This document shows, piece by piece, positions 30,981 through 43,193 of a stretch of DNA of 64,000 nt. The translations under genes were made by a program, and so were the position numbers. Within the stretch, counting starts at the first letter, position 1, and each line of letters starts with the position of its first letter. The notes below the pieces were generated by a model that saw only the letters and a list, made by a program, of their open reading frames with translations, ran no database searches and was not told the DNA's origin. Source of the DNA: Coriolopsis trogii (Eukaryota > Basidiomycota > Agaricomycetes > Polyporales > Polyporaceae); NCBI GenBank assembly GCA_020543525.1, contig JAHYIO010000033.1, positions 1,860,001 through 1,924,000 on the forward strand. The letters are read 5' to 3'.

Positions 30981-33900
30981 ATGACTACGAAACCCCCAAT
31001 GGCAGACTCGGAGGCGTTGACATCAGAGAGGCAACCCCTTCTTCGTCAGGTCAACATTGCGGCAACGGAGGTCTATCCTGTCATTCATATGATTAGACAA
31101 GTAAGTGAACCCTTTTTTGCTGTACACACATACTCAAAGGGTCCAATGAAGGATGTTATGGTAATTACCTCTCACCCGGCTCCGTGTGCCGTCATCGTTG
31201 ACCTTGTGTATGCTCTGTGTAGCATTTCATAGGTATGTTTATACTTAGAATCAAGAGTTGAGTTTGCCTAAGCAAGCTGCAATAGATACTCCGTTGACCC
31301 TTGCGGCGGTTCGTGCTTGCTTCCAACCTCCTTTAACGCCTCCTTATCCTGTATCATAGCTAATGGCCCCCGACCTCACTTACACACTCATCCGCCCGCT
31401 TCTCGAGAAGTATGGATTCATCCAACGACAAGGGAACATGTCTGTCGTCTTTTGTCTCCTCCTCAATCGTGTCTATTTCATCCGTGACCGCCACCTGACT
31501 ACCGCCGCTCTCTCCCGTACCCGTGCCGACCTTTGCGAGATACTAGCCACCCGAGCACTACGCGAACATGCGGAAAACATGCTCGAACTTGCCCTCGTGC
31601 TCACCACTAGCTGGCCTGTATACTCGGGCGCTCCTTCTGGATTGCTGGAACGAGCCCGAGAAGAGTATGATGATGACTTGGAGGAACGCGTCGGTAACGC
31701 CATTGAGATGGCGATCCTAGGCCAGTCCAAGAGTTTCATCAAGAGCTCTCCTTGCCAGAAGGTCATCGACGGAATATGGAGGTAAGTGATATGTCGCTAC
31801 CGTCCTAAACCTTCTACTGATGTATGTCACAGTGGCAAAATCGTGTATCAGGCGGAGAGCACGCGCTCAATTCTATCAGATGTATGTTTTGCAAGGCGTC
31901 TCATTCGACCTCTGCTTATAGCTCAGCAGACCTATAAACGCAATCCCATCCATTTCTACGACCCTCACAAAGCACCGCTACTGGACCACTATCGGTATGC
32001 CCTCAGGCTATAGTGCTACCCGTCCCCACGTTGACCTCTTTGCATTCAGCCTCAAAGTTCCCGCGATACGCTCAGTGTTGGAGTACATGAAGTATGTGCA
32101 CTTCGACAGTCGAGATCGCCCCTGACCGGTTCATTTTCCTAGCTTCCTCATCCTCTTTATCTTGTTTGTGTGCGCTATAGAGTTCAGCGAACTGGATAGA
32201 ATTAATTCGGCGGAGATCATCTTCATGATCTATGCGTTAGGATTTACCCTCGAGAAAGTTGCTGCCATGCAAGAGCATGGCATCAAAGGTTAGCCCATGT
32301 TCGAAACATTCCTGTCATCGTCTCTGACAGTGCTTAGTGTACTTTAAGGGTACCTGGGTGAGAACTGAAAGTGAAGTCATTCGTGACTAAAGCTGACTAT
32401 CCGCGTTGTAGAATGGCTTCGATCTTGCATTTGGTGAGTTCCACGTGCCCAACTGCTTAAATGCTGATATCGAACTGTCAGTCACACTCTACTGCACGTA
32501 CGCGGTTATGAGATTCATCGGAGTCTACGACTACCGTAAGTCGAGTTTTCTTCATGGGTCCTGTGAGTTGACATCGAGGGTGCTTGCGGTTGACAGACCA
32601 CTGGGCGCGGGAGATGGGCATCAATTGCCTCGCTTTGATTGCAGTTCTAATGTTCCCAAGGTAGGACTTTGGCAGGCAGAGACTCGTCAGGGCACTGACT
32701 GTTTCACGCAGATTGGCGTTCGTCACCTTCAAGAACAATGTTATGGTCTTGTCATTACGAGCGATGATGATTCAGTTCGTGGTCCTCATGATCATCGCGG
32801 CCTTTTGCTTTGGAGGATTCCTGTATGCTTTGTGGACGTGAGTTGCCTATACAATGTACCTACGTGCTTGGGTGACCGATTTACTTCTCAGACTGGGCAA
32901 GGACAATGCAGGGTACTTGTCATTCGGAGCACCTTCTGAGTTGGTCTCTGACGCACCTTCATCACAGTTACAGCGCAGGTACCGTAGCGTGGTGGATGCT
33001 CGACCTCTGGTTTGGTCTTGATGCTAGCGGCTTCGACAACGCCAGTACGTGGACCAGAAAGTCAGCTCTCGTGGGCATCATGATGGACATCCTCTACAGC
33101 GAAGTTCCATCCTGTCTTTGGACCATTGCTTATGGTAACTTACGCCTGCCTGAGCAATACGCTCCTGCTTACGAGTAAGTCTGCGTCACATTTGCGCACT
33201 TCCAAACTCTGACACGGCCGTTACTGCTAGTCTTGGTGTCTGTGAGTCGATGCTATCCATGGCTAGTGTCATGATCCCTGAGTGTGTTCTAGATCTTGTC
33301 TAACACGTTCTCAACCATCAATGACGACGCCGCCGCAGAAGTACGTGTTGCTACACGGTCGTCAACTGTTAGTAGCTCATTGTCTATAGGCGATGTTCCG
33401 GCGTGCTGTGTCTACAATAGAAGGGTAAATGCGGTCATGTTGGTTTTTTGTCACGCTGATTTAACGTGCGCTATCAGGGTCAAGGCAGATTCGCTATTCT
33501 CGTACCAGCCTCCTATCAACCTCTTGGCGCTGTGCCTCATGCTGCCCTCCAGCTATATATTGACACCACGTTGGTTTCACAAGGTGATTTCCCATCATCA
33601 ATGCGAGTTCTACTGCTGTTTACATGGTTCACAGGTCAATGTCTTCATGATACGGCTTACAAGTTTCCCGATACTCTTGATCATCGCACTATATGAGCGG
33701 CAGGCCAAGCGCACGGGGACTTTCACGTTCTACGAGACAGTGTCGGCAGCCGCGGAGAAGATATTCGATACACTACCGCGCCATCTCAAACGGATGAGTA
33801 CGCGCATTGACATCGATGTCATTTGTCACACTTATACTGAACGTAATCCATAGCGTTCTTCGAAGTTATGACGGGTCCTGATGCTGATATCGATGCGGTC

Positions 33901-34926
33901 AGTAGCCGTTCGCTCTTCGGCTGCACCTGCCACTGACCATCGAGCCAGATATTCGAACTTGAGGAAGAGTTCGACGAAAGTGCGGTAGATATGCAAGATA
34001 CCGACGATGTCATGCCAATAAGCACCGGGCGACGCCGCCTCTCTCAAGCCTCGCGTCGGCACCCATCCGGCGCATCACATCGTCGTCCGTCCGTGTCCAC
34101 TGCAGGCCACTCGTCGCCACCTGTTCCCGCCTCCCCATCTAAAGCTGAGTTTCCGACTGCCGGCCCGTCGACGTCTCCTCAGAGCCAGAGCCAGACGCAG
34201 TCACCACAGCCTCCCCAACACGTTCCTTTGCCCCGCCCACGTCTCAACTCTATGGTGACCCGTGGACTAGATATGGCACAAGCGGCGGCGAGCCCTCTGG
34301 CGCAGATCTTCCAGCCGCTCGTCGTCGATGATGACTTGATTCCGGAGGAGTCGGAGCAGGAAGGAGGGTCGACCAACGCCAGCGGGAACGGAAATGGAGG
34401 GGGTAACGGAGGGGCGTTGGTCAGCTATGGGCCGGCGACCCGCCGTCGCCTGATGTCCATGCATACGACCCAGGCGGTGCCTCGGCGCCTCCGTACCTAC
34501 TCTCTTGCTGGGGCCGGACCCCCGACAGCCCACGCTCCTGTGCGTGAGGAGGGCTATGGCGCGACGGGGGAGAGCAGTAATGGGCTGCGGCGGTTCCCGA
34601 CGACAACGACGAACAGTCCACCGGGGAGATCGCTCCTAGGACTCGTGTCTCATGCGCCATTGTCCGAGAGCCCTGATCAGCGGGGAGCGCAGATCATCGA
34701 GGACGCGGTGGAGGAGGAGCGCGAGCAGGGCGTTCCCCATCGATTGGACACGACACGACCGCCCGATGGTCCGCTTGGGACCGTGAGCGAGTTGGAGAGC
34801 GTCAGCTCGCCTATCCCGCCGGCCTCCGAATCGTTGGAGTGGACGAAGAGACTCGAGGGCATTGAAGAGAGGCAGAGGCGGATGGAGGAGATGTTGATTG
34901 AGATTTCCAAGAGTCTGAGGCGTTGA
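30981..34926 (+). CDS. YVC1: TRP-type vacuolar cation channel (Yvc1)
   Basis: This is the fungal TRP channel homologue that releases calcium from the vacuole on osmotic or mechanical stress. It has many small exons; the first is 30981-31100 and the third begins at 31360. Landmarks in order are EVYPVIHMIRQ, DTPLTLAA, APDLTYTLIRPLLEKYG, GNMSVVFCLLLNRVYFIRDR and the long LEERVGNAIEMAILGQSK helix. Next come HFYDPHKAPLLDHYRLKVPA, FLILFILFVCAIEFSEL (first membrane span), YFKGTWNGFDLAFVTLYCTY and further spans, then the pore-side LWFGLDASGFDNA and LSNTFSTINDDAAAE. The C-terminal tail after about 33990 is a long low-complexity Ser/Pro/Arg region, ending with a coiled-coil-like LEGIEERQRRMEEMLIEI. The second exon (31273-31308) is the least certain splice. 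The acidic EELEEEFDESAVDM-like segment after the last span is typical of a cytosolic calcium-responsive tail. Confidence 0.88.
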
Positions 34927-35778
34927 TCCAGCACTATCGGAACCGTGGTACGTCCGTTTGTGTGCTCGGAATCTGACTTTGTCGTAACTTGTCACTCTGC
35001 AGGATTGCATTCCCTCGACATAGACATTTCATAGAGTATGCATGCATGCTACACTCCGGTTCATGATATAGAGTAGAGTCATCGATATAGACATTCACAT
35101 CGACGTCTTCTTCGTAGGGAGTAGGCAGAGGATCCGGACCGCGCAAGGCGTTCAAGCGCCCAGGTATGTTCGCAAAGAACTATCCATGAGTTGTCTTGCA
35201 GCCGAACAGCATTGAATGCGTTAGCATGTATTGGGGTAAGTTACATGGTGCAAGTCCTGAGATAGCGGAGCGTCTCGTGAAGGCTATGGCGTCCCCCATG
35301 ATCAACGTACTCCCCAACGGTTAAACAGGAAACTACACAGTCGAGGACTGTACGCGACTAGGCTTGTAGCTCGCCATCTATCTATGCACAGCATTCAGTA
35401 CGTGTCTCGAGCCCCAACAGTGATGGTGCGCGTTGACTCAGGAATATGTCCACGACGCCGCCATCGCAATGGAAAGGTCATACATGTACAAAGCGCTGAA
35501 AGAGGAAGGAACGGATCTGAACCATTGCGAGGACTGGCAAATCAAGGACTTCTTGATGAGTACTTACCGTCTCGGCCAACATCGAAGCTACACTTGTGTT
35601 GGCGCGACATTGGGTAGGCGCATTTGCATAGATATAAGCACTGTTTCTCGTGCGCATTCGCGCGCGTAGAGCAGAGCAAAGCAGATGATAACACTAAATC
35701 AATTATCATCTTTTGTCGCACACAGACTCAAGACCTCTAGAGGTCATGCGGACCACCTATTAGATATCCCTCCCATCC
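34927..35778. other. Convergent intergenic region, YVC1 / ERG4
   Basis: This is the 3' flank of both genes. Frames at 35384-35669 have no motif. No RNA gene is seen. Confidence 0.4.
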
Positions 35779-37463
35779 TCAGTAAATGCCCGGGATAAAC
35801 TTGTACTTGACGATAGAGCAATACTTGTCCCAGTCCTTGCCGTACTTTTGCGCGCACCTCTCAAAGTCGCGGCCGCATCGGTGAATGAGGACGACGATGA
35901 AGAAGACCGAGTAAAAGTAGGGAATGGCAGAACACGTCCCTTGGCAGAGACCCCAGGTCAGAGACATGACCCAGTCGGCGACGTAGTTCTATTGCATAGC
36001 GTTGAGTCAGTTTTCACCTGGATGTGTATTTTCACTCACCGGCTTGCGAGAGTAGCGCCACCAGCCGTCCGTAAGGAGGCGGTTGCCGTGCGCTGTCTGT
36101 ATGAACGTAGGGTTCTTGAGCGTACCCCATGGGAGCTGTGGGAACGTCTTGCGGTAAGACGTGATGCCCTGCGTCCACATCTTGAACCGACTCTTCTGGG
36201 ACATGGAGGTGTCCCAGATGTAGTAAGCGGTGAGGAGCGTGGTGTAAAGTGCGATGTAGCCGGGAGTCGAGAAGCGGTACTTGGACGGGTCGTGGGACGC
36301 CATGTATACAACGGAGTAGATGTACGACTACGATCATGATATATAAGCATTTAGACGAGGGAGGATTGTTGATTGACGTACGAAGGGGACACCGGCGAAG
36401 TTCCAGAAGATAACGAGGAAACCCCATTTCTCATGGAACATGTCCCACGTTTGGGGGATGCACTCCTCACCCTTGCCGCAGGCATTCAGGTAGAGCCATG
36501 TAGCAAGGACCATGAAGGCCATGTTCTGGAGGTCTCGTGAGCCCCAGAAGGTGTCAAGCTAGACGAAGGCGAAGACGTACGGGAGTGACATAGCCAAACT
36601 GCTCGTACTGCTTGCAGGCACCAGAGACAGACATGAAGAAGACGATGACCCAGGGAATGCGAACTTCAAGCCACATCTTGAGGTCGACGGGCCCAATGCG
36701 GGGGTTCAAGCATGCGCCCATGAAGACGTCGTAGATGAAGTTGCCCGACATGCGAATCTGGTTCCCGGTCGCGACAGTGATGAAGTACATGAAGAAGGAA
36801 ACACCAAAGCCGTAAATCATGGCGACGGTCATGAGGTGGCCAAAGTTGTCGATGATTTCGGTGAGGCGGAAGATGTTGTAGTAGTGGAGGGCCGCAGCGG
36901 TGATCATGGTAATGTAGATACACCCGATGGCGTTGCACTTGTACATGAGGGTCTTGTAGTTGAGGGAGGGGACAGGAAGGCCTTCTTGCATGTAGCCTGG
37001 GACAACCCACGCGAGGAAGAGCTGGTAAACGATGAGACCGGTGTAAACCTTCCATGCGTATGCGTTGGGGCTAGCATCCTAGTATTGTTCAGAGTTGAAA
37101 CTTGACATAGCGGTGGATATACGCACGACACGTATGTGGTCCCACATGCGCAAAAGGAAAGGCTTGATGTCGTCAACGGAGGAGGGGTGGACGAGTGAGC
37201 CATCGTAGAAGACGAGACATATCCAGAGATAATACATGAGAATAGGGAACCCGGTCATGATGGCCAGGACGCCCCATGGTCCGCCAAACTCATATCTGGC
37301 GCAAGGTCAGAAGAGTATTGAGAGAAAGGATTGGAGAGGGGACATACTCGGTGTGCTTGTCGAGCTCCTGGTCGCGTTTCTTGCCCTCGGCGGTCGGAAC
37401 GACGACTCTGCTGACGGTGAGCGTGGTATTACGCTGTCTGAGACCGTTTTCCACGCCTGCCAT
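35779..37463 (-). CDS. ERG4: Delta(24(24(1)))-sterol reductase (sterol C-24(28) reductase)
   Basis: This enzyme catalyses the last step of ergosterol synthesis, an NADPH-dependent reduction of the C-24(28) double bond in the ER membrane. The start is [14 protein letters not shown] at 37463, and the protein ends YKFIPGIY with TGA at 35779-35781. After splicing at least six exons the order is [11 protein letters not shown], a chain of membrane helices ([39 protein letters not shown]), [21 protein letters not shown] and [13 protein letters not shown], then [20 protein letters not shown] and [20 protein letters not shown]. The sterol-reductase signature is [20 protein letters not shown], near the C-terminus. 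A final helix ([19 protein letters not shown]) and the [20 protein letters not shown] tail match the family end. Length is close to the usual 470 residues. It is divergent from MPE1. Confidence 0.93.
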
Positions 37464-37828
37464 GCTGGCCAAGAGGGAGGAGGAGCAGTGCGCTGGTGTC
37501 AGTTCCAAACTGGGCCCGTTCAGTAAATCCAAAATTAATACGCGAATCGCACCACACACAGAGCGCCTATGTACGTGTCGCTCACGTGGCCGCGCTCTCT
37601 CCTCCGGTTCTTCCCCGTCAAATTCACTCCCCGACCAGCTCCGATTCGGTGTTACCCGACTCAGGTCCGTTCACCGGCGCAGTGGAGAGTACTTGCAGCA
37701 ACCCACGTCTGCCTCCTCCCCTCATCTTATTCACCTTCGTCCCTCCCCCCTCCCTCACCACTCGCTCCAACGACAGCTCTGTGTATTACTAGTGCACCGG
37801 GCGTGATAATCCATTCTTCTTCACCCTC
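37464..37828. promoter_or_regulatory. Bidirectional promoter region ERG4 / MPE1
   Basis: It is 365 nt between two divergent starts. There are CT-rich tracts at about 37595-37630 and 37690-37770 on the plus strand, as expected ahead of MPE1. I see no unambiguous sterol-response or CCAAT element. Confidence 0.5.
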
Positions 37829-40068
37829 ATGGCATCGTCTGTCTTTTACAAATTCAGATCCCAGAGGGATGAGTCTCGGGTGACCTTCGATGGCACCGGC
37901 ATATCAGTTTTTGACCTCAAGAAAGAGATCATCCTAGCCAACAACCTCGGTAAGGCCAATGACTTCGATCTCGTCATACTCGACAGCACCGGAGCAGGTT
38001 CGTCGCATGATTCTTACCAACAGTCCTCCTGGTCCTTATGTCGCTATACGCGCAGACTACAAGGACGACTCTGCCGTGATACCTCGCTCTTCCTCTGTCA
38101 TTGTCAAGCGAGTACCTGCTCGCCCTGGCAGGGGGTCAGCTGCCAGATATCTCAGTGCGCCTAGTGGCCCATCCCAGCCTTCAGCAGATTCTTCACGGTC
38201 TGGCCTGTCTGGCCCCGGCTCATGGAATCGAGCAGGGGGGCATATGTCCAAACGGTTTGATGTCAAAGACGCCAAGGAAGAGCCTAAGGCTCTAGAGAAG
38301 CCAACGCCCCCACCACATGTGCGCTGATTCATTCCTTGCGTATGCGGCTCACATGCTGACTATGAGCCAAGGTACCCGTAAATTCTGTGGTCACGAAAGA
38401 AGATGAGGCAGCCGCAATGGCTGCTATGTTCCAGGCACAGACTGCCAACTGGGAGGAGGCCCAGGAGAAAATGTCACAGTTGGTATCGCGCATACGCGCT
38501 CTTTCTTGTTTCCGTAGTAGTATATATTCTAATGGATTTCTTGTTCGTTTCCTTGGCTATGCCCGTTTCCTGTCTATTCAGTGCAACTCGCATATACAAT
38601 AATCCCCGTGGTACCCCCCGAGGTGGCAAGCCTTACCAGCCAACACACCAACATTCCGACCGGCCTCTACCCCCAAGTTATGTCTGCTATAGATGTGGCC
38701 AGAAAGGTAAGGCTGGAGTCCTCCAGTTCCGAGTCGTCATGCTCACGCTCGATTTCTCAGGTCATTGGATTCAGGATTGCCCTACGAATAATGACCGCGA
38801 GTTTGATCACCGGCCACGAATTAAACGGACAACCGGCATCCCACGAAGTTTCCTGAAGGCTGTGGACAACCCCAACACAGGAGCACTCGGGCAAGGTGTC
38901 ATGGTTACTCCTGAGGGAGGCTACGTAGTTGCCCAACCTGATTCGTATGCCATTTCCCGATATCATCAACTCGACCTGCGCACTCACGTCGGTTTAGAGC
39001 ATCTTGGCAAAAGCAAGTGACTCGCCACAAGGGTCTCACAGAAGCCGACATTCGCGAACGTGCTCCCTCGGATTCGTCTCTCGCATGCCCTATCGACGGG
39101 AAGCTCTTCAGAGACGCGGTGAAGACACCATGCTGTGGCACGCTATACTGCGAAGAGTGCGTGCAGACGTATCTGCTCGAGCGCGACTTTCTCTGTCCCA
39201 ATTGCGCTCGTAAGATCCCGAGCCTGGACAAGCTCATTGTGGACAAACCGTCGCGGGCACGGGTGCACGAGTACGTCGACCGTGAGATTGAGAGGAGCCG
39301 ACAGGATGCGGAGAAGGCGGAGCGGCAGGAGCGCGAGAACGGCGAGGACGGGGGGCCCCAGGCCGAGGGATCGAGCGCAGAAGGAGAGAAGGTGCGAAAC
39401 ATACCTCGTCTCGATCCGTATGGAGAAAGAGCACGGGCGCTGAAACAACGTACATCGTGCAGGGCGCGAGCGACATTGCAAATGGTGGTGAGGGAGACGA
39501 AGGCTTCTACAACGACGCGCAAGGCGGGATGGACATGAACCAGATCATGGCCCAGCTCCAGGCGCAGATCCAGCAACTGCAGGTGATGCTCAACAACACG
39601 TCCCTCCCCGCCCAGGTCCGCCAGCAGGCGCAGATGAAGCACCAGCAGCTCCAGATGGAGCTCCAGCAAGCGCAAGCCGTTGCCGCCATGGCCGCGCAGT
39701 CGTTCAACATGCCTATGGGCGGCAACATGGGCGGCGGCTTGGGTATGGGTGTGGGCGGAGGAGGCATGGGTGGTGGTATAGGGAACGGCATGGGTAACGG
39801 CATGGGTAACGGCATGGGTAACGGCATGGGTAACGGTATGGGCAATGGGATGGGTGGTGGCATGGGCGGTGGTATGGGCATGCAGGGTGAGTTCAGGCAG
39901 TGGACGAACCCATTCCCGAACCAGCAGCCTGCGGGCCAAGACTCGGCATACCAGCGGTTGCCGTTGAACAACCGGAGGAGACCGCTCAAGAGGGAACGCC
40001 CCTCTGACTTCCTGGAGATTGCAGGGGCGCAGCAGGGAGATGCGAAGACACCTCGGTACTGGGAGTGA
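37829..40068 (+). CDS. MPE1: Cleavage and polyadenylation factor subunit Mpe1 (DWNN-CCHC-RING, RBBP6 family)
   Basis: Mpe1 is a subunit of the pre-mRNA 3'-end processing complex. The domain order is complete. A ubiquitin-like DWNN domain comes first (MASSVFYKFRSQRDESRVTF, then ISVFDLKKEIILANNLGK and IPRSSSVIVKRVPARPG). A linker follows, then a CCHC zinc knuckle assembled across an intron as CYRCGQKGHWIQDC. The PNTGALGQGVMVTPEGGYVV linker is next, and then a RING/U-box-like domain (CPIDGKLFRDAVKTPCCGTL, then YCEECVQTYL and FLCPNC). The rest is an acidic-basic helix (REIERSRQDAEKAERQEREN) and a long tail rich in Gln, then Gly-Met-Asn repeats. An intron between EGEK and GASDIANGG keeps the frame. 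The end KTPRYWE with TGA at 40066-40068 is unambiguous. Confidence 0.93.
39787..39882 (+). repeat. 12-bp tandem repeat in MPE1 (GNGM units)
   Basis: Four perfect copies of GGCATGGGTAAC (39787-39834) are followed by four diverged copies. They encode repeated Gly-Met-Gly-Asn and Gly-Met-Gly-Gly. Slippage could change the number of copies between strains. Confidence 0.85.
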
Positions 40069-40283
40069 TCACTAGGGAGGCATCCCTTTGTTGACCCTCA
40101 GCGACGTCAATAGATAGTCGCGCAGGGTTCGTAGTGGACATTCTAGGCCGTATTAAACACTTACGATAACACACATAGACATGGCTCTGGCATGCATGTA
40201 TTTAATTCGCGACCATCCGACAATAAGCATATCCATTATTCCGAGATGCATGCTATACAACAAGAAGAATTTGCAGGATGAAA

Positions 40284-42808
40284 CTATGAAGTCATGGAGA
40301 TAGGAGAATCAGGCGGACGTTGCTGTCCCTGAGGCACGACACGCTTGAGCAATGACTGCTGATAACTCTCCCAGGCCGCAATGAGCTAGGGCCACATGAG
40401 CAATCGATTCCTCTTCCTACATTGATATTGTATACGCACCTGCTTCTGCCGGGAAATCATGCCTTCGAGGAAGGCCTCCAGCGCGTTCTTGAAGTCGTCG
40501 ATCCGCTCCTGCTCAAAGCGAGCCACCTCCGTCTTCGCCAGACGCGAGACATGGTCGAACTCCTGTTTCGCGTCCAGCGCACGCCGTTCGGCCTCGGCGA
40601 CGAGAGCGAGGGAGCGGCTGAGTTGGTCGGAGGCGAGTCGGCCTTGGGCGCGGTTCGACTCGTGAGACTGCTTCACGCGTCGGAGGTTCGCGTCTGCGTT
40701 CTGCCAGGCGTGGTAGACGCGGATGCGTGAGCTGAATGCGAGCTGCGCATTGGTGAGTGTCAGGGGAGGGATGGAGATCTGTATGCAGGCTGTACTCACT
40801 CGGACTGAGTTGATGAGACGGGCGTATTCATCGGCTGCCATGAAATGATTATCAGCATACAGTCACATTCCACGAAGCAGATCCATAAAGAATAGGTACT
40901 CACCTGTACTGAGGATGGTGACCACGTCGTCGTTGGATTGCAGCGTCTGCAGTTCTTGCACCTTGCGCTCGACATCCGCGAGCCCTGCAAGCGACGCCGA
41001 GAGCTGGTTCCCAACATCACACTGGGCAAGATCTGCGATTGCTTGTGCAAACTCGCCAGCTGCGGTAGCGATGTCCGCTCTCTGTTTCGCGACAGTGTCG
41101 ATCGCTTTGACTAGACCACGTAGCTGTGTTTCTAGGCTGTCGAGGTAGGATTTCTGCCTGTCGAACCACTGCGTAAGGGCAGTATTAGCATGTCGTCTTC
41201 CTATAGCCTGGGTGTTGTTCTCGCCTCGTCTGTCTCGTAAAATCTCGGTCCCGCTATGGTCTGACCCAGAACAGCGATTAGGCCACCTTTCTCCTGTGCG
41301 ATTTCCGCTTTTCGGTGCTTGATCTGCAACCATATTTGCCGAGTAAACGCAAGGATAAGGTCCGACCAAATACATGGAACGTACGTCTAGGGCAAAGGTA
41401 TCACTCTCCAGGAACAGCTTCAGATCCTGGTCTTTCTGCAGCACAGGGTGATTCGCCGTCTTTTGTATGCACTTCTCCAGAGCTAGCCGGCGTTGTTGTA
41501 CAAAGTCCTCGTCGAAACGGCCAAAGGTGTTCTTCCCCGGCACCGGCGGGACAACAACACCTGGGTTGTTCATCGAGAGCGTCTCATAGAGCCAGAGAAA
41601 GTCGGAGTATCGTCGAAGGACCGAGAAGCTCGACTTCTTATACAGTGGCGAGGTCGTCTAAGCGATGGGAAGAGGAGGTTTGTATACGCAGTTGGAGATT
41701 TCGGGAAGGTGGACGCACCTTTGTGTGAACGGTGTACATGGTATATGCGCGAATAGGGTCACCAACTCTTTGCGGGTCATCCACGGTGATAACGAAAACG
41801 GGCTGTATCCCGTTCTCCTTCTTCACCGCAGAGGACACGGAGATTGAACCGGAGGGCTTGGTACAGTTTGAGTTCAGCACTCGTCACTTTGGGTGCTCGT
41901 AGCTCAAGGACACTCACCGAAGCAGCTCGCTGTGCAGCTTCCCTCGACGCGGCCCTCTTAGCAATAGTCTGCGCAATCGGCTGGTCGTCGTCGTCATCGT
42001 CGTCGTCTGACATGGACCGCGACTGTGACCACACGGGCGCCGCTGCCTCCGGTGCAGCGAACGTGCTCTGAGTCTGCCACCCATCTGCGCCCTGCCATCC
42101 CCCAAGAGCCTCTCCGCCAATCGAAAGACCTGCAATGGAACGTTCGAGGGTCCCTGAAGGCCGGTCCAAAGGATTGTACGCGATGGGGGTGGCTTTGACG
42201 GAGGCAGCCTTGGAGGATGCGAAGGACGCGGTGGACGCACTAGAGGAATGTCCCAGCGTCCGGTTTGGAACCTCTGCAACACTGGTGCGACGTGCGGGAG
42301 GGGGCGTGGCGGCCTTTACGGGCTCCTGAGCGGGAGGGGTAGTGACCTTTGCTATCGGTGCTGGCTCGGGTTCTGAAGGCTTTGGGGGCTCCTCCGTCTC
42401 TGTGGATATGCTCTCTCGGAAACCGCGCGATAGTGGGGACGTTGCGCGCGCAGCCTCCTCCTCCGCTGCAGCAGCAGCTTCGGCCGCGTTGAAAGCAGCG
42501 GTATCGAGAGGGTCTGGCGCATGTTCAACTGTAGGGCTTGCAGCCTGTTCAGCAGCAGCCTCGGGCTCGTCAGCATGAGTGTCATGGGATGCTGGGGGAT
42601 CGCCAGTAGCAACGTCCGCAAAGGCATTGTGGGCGAGGTCTGTTGGAGAAGTAGGAGCTCCCCATGCGTTGTCGTTGAATGTGGATCCAGCAGCTTGTGC
42701 AAAGGGACTTGCCCATGGGTCCGGGGAGTTTGACCGCTTCGCGAATGGGTCTTCGGCGAACGGGTTCTGGATGTCGCGCGAAGGAAGCAGGTCGTCAAAG
42801 CCGTCCAT
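40284..42808 (-). CDS. VPS5: Sorting nexin Vps5-like (PX-BAR, retromer)
   Basis: This is a retromer sorting nexin that binds endosomal phosphoinositide through its PX domain and bends membranes through a BAR domain. The start chosen is MDGFDDLLPSRDIQNPF at 42808; an in-frame Met lies three codons upstream. The N-terminal 300 residues are low-complexity (Ala, Pro, Ser, Glu) with a run of eight Asp near 41985-42010. The PX part is split over exons: ISVSSAVKKENGIQPVFVIT, AYTMYTVHTK, SSFSVLRRYSDFLWLYE, VVPPVPGKNTFGRFDEDFVQ, and HPVLQKDQDLKLFLESDTF. The BAR part follows (WFDRQKSYLDSLETQLRGLV, LAFSSRIRVYHAWQNADANL, EFDHVSRLAKTEVARFEQER) and the protein ends LLKRVVPQGQQRP...ISMTS. The order and PX motif RRYSDF match Vps5/SNX1. 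It is the upstream neighbour of MVP1 in the same orientation. Confidence 0.88.
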
Positions 42809-43193
42809 AGTGTACAAGCCTAATCCTCCGCAGACGATAGGCGAGCAAGGGTGATTGGGTATGAGTATCGAATATGTCGAAACAACTGCTTAAAGGTGGC
42901 AGCGCTCCTCGCCACCTTGCCGGCGGCAAGATCATAGTACCAGTACAAGTAATCTTATCTCCTACACATGTTCTCTAGATGGGTTCGTCTCAAACCTCAC
43001 CGACGTCCCAATACATCCCTCATAAACAGCAGACAATTGAACATTAGGTAGGGGTATCCGACTACAGTTGAATGAGATAGATCGTGATGTCGTAAATCCG
43101 AAACCCGCACAACTACGAGCAAACATGTCCTGCATAGCGTCCTCTATTCGAGATTGTGCCTCAAGGCACAAGCTATGACCATGCGACTGTCCT
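42809..43193. other. Region between VPS5 and MVP1
   Basis: It holds the VPS5 promoter and the MVP1 3' flank (both genes on the minus strand). No gene is seen. Confidence 0.45.
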
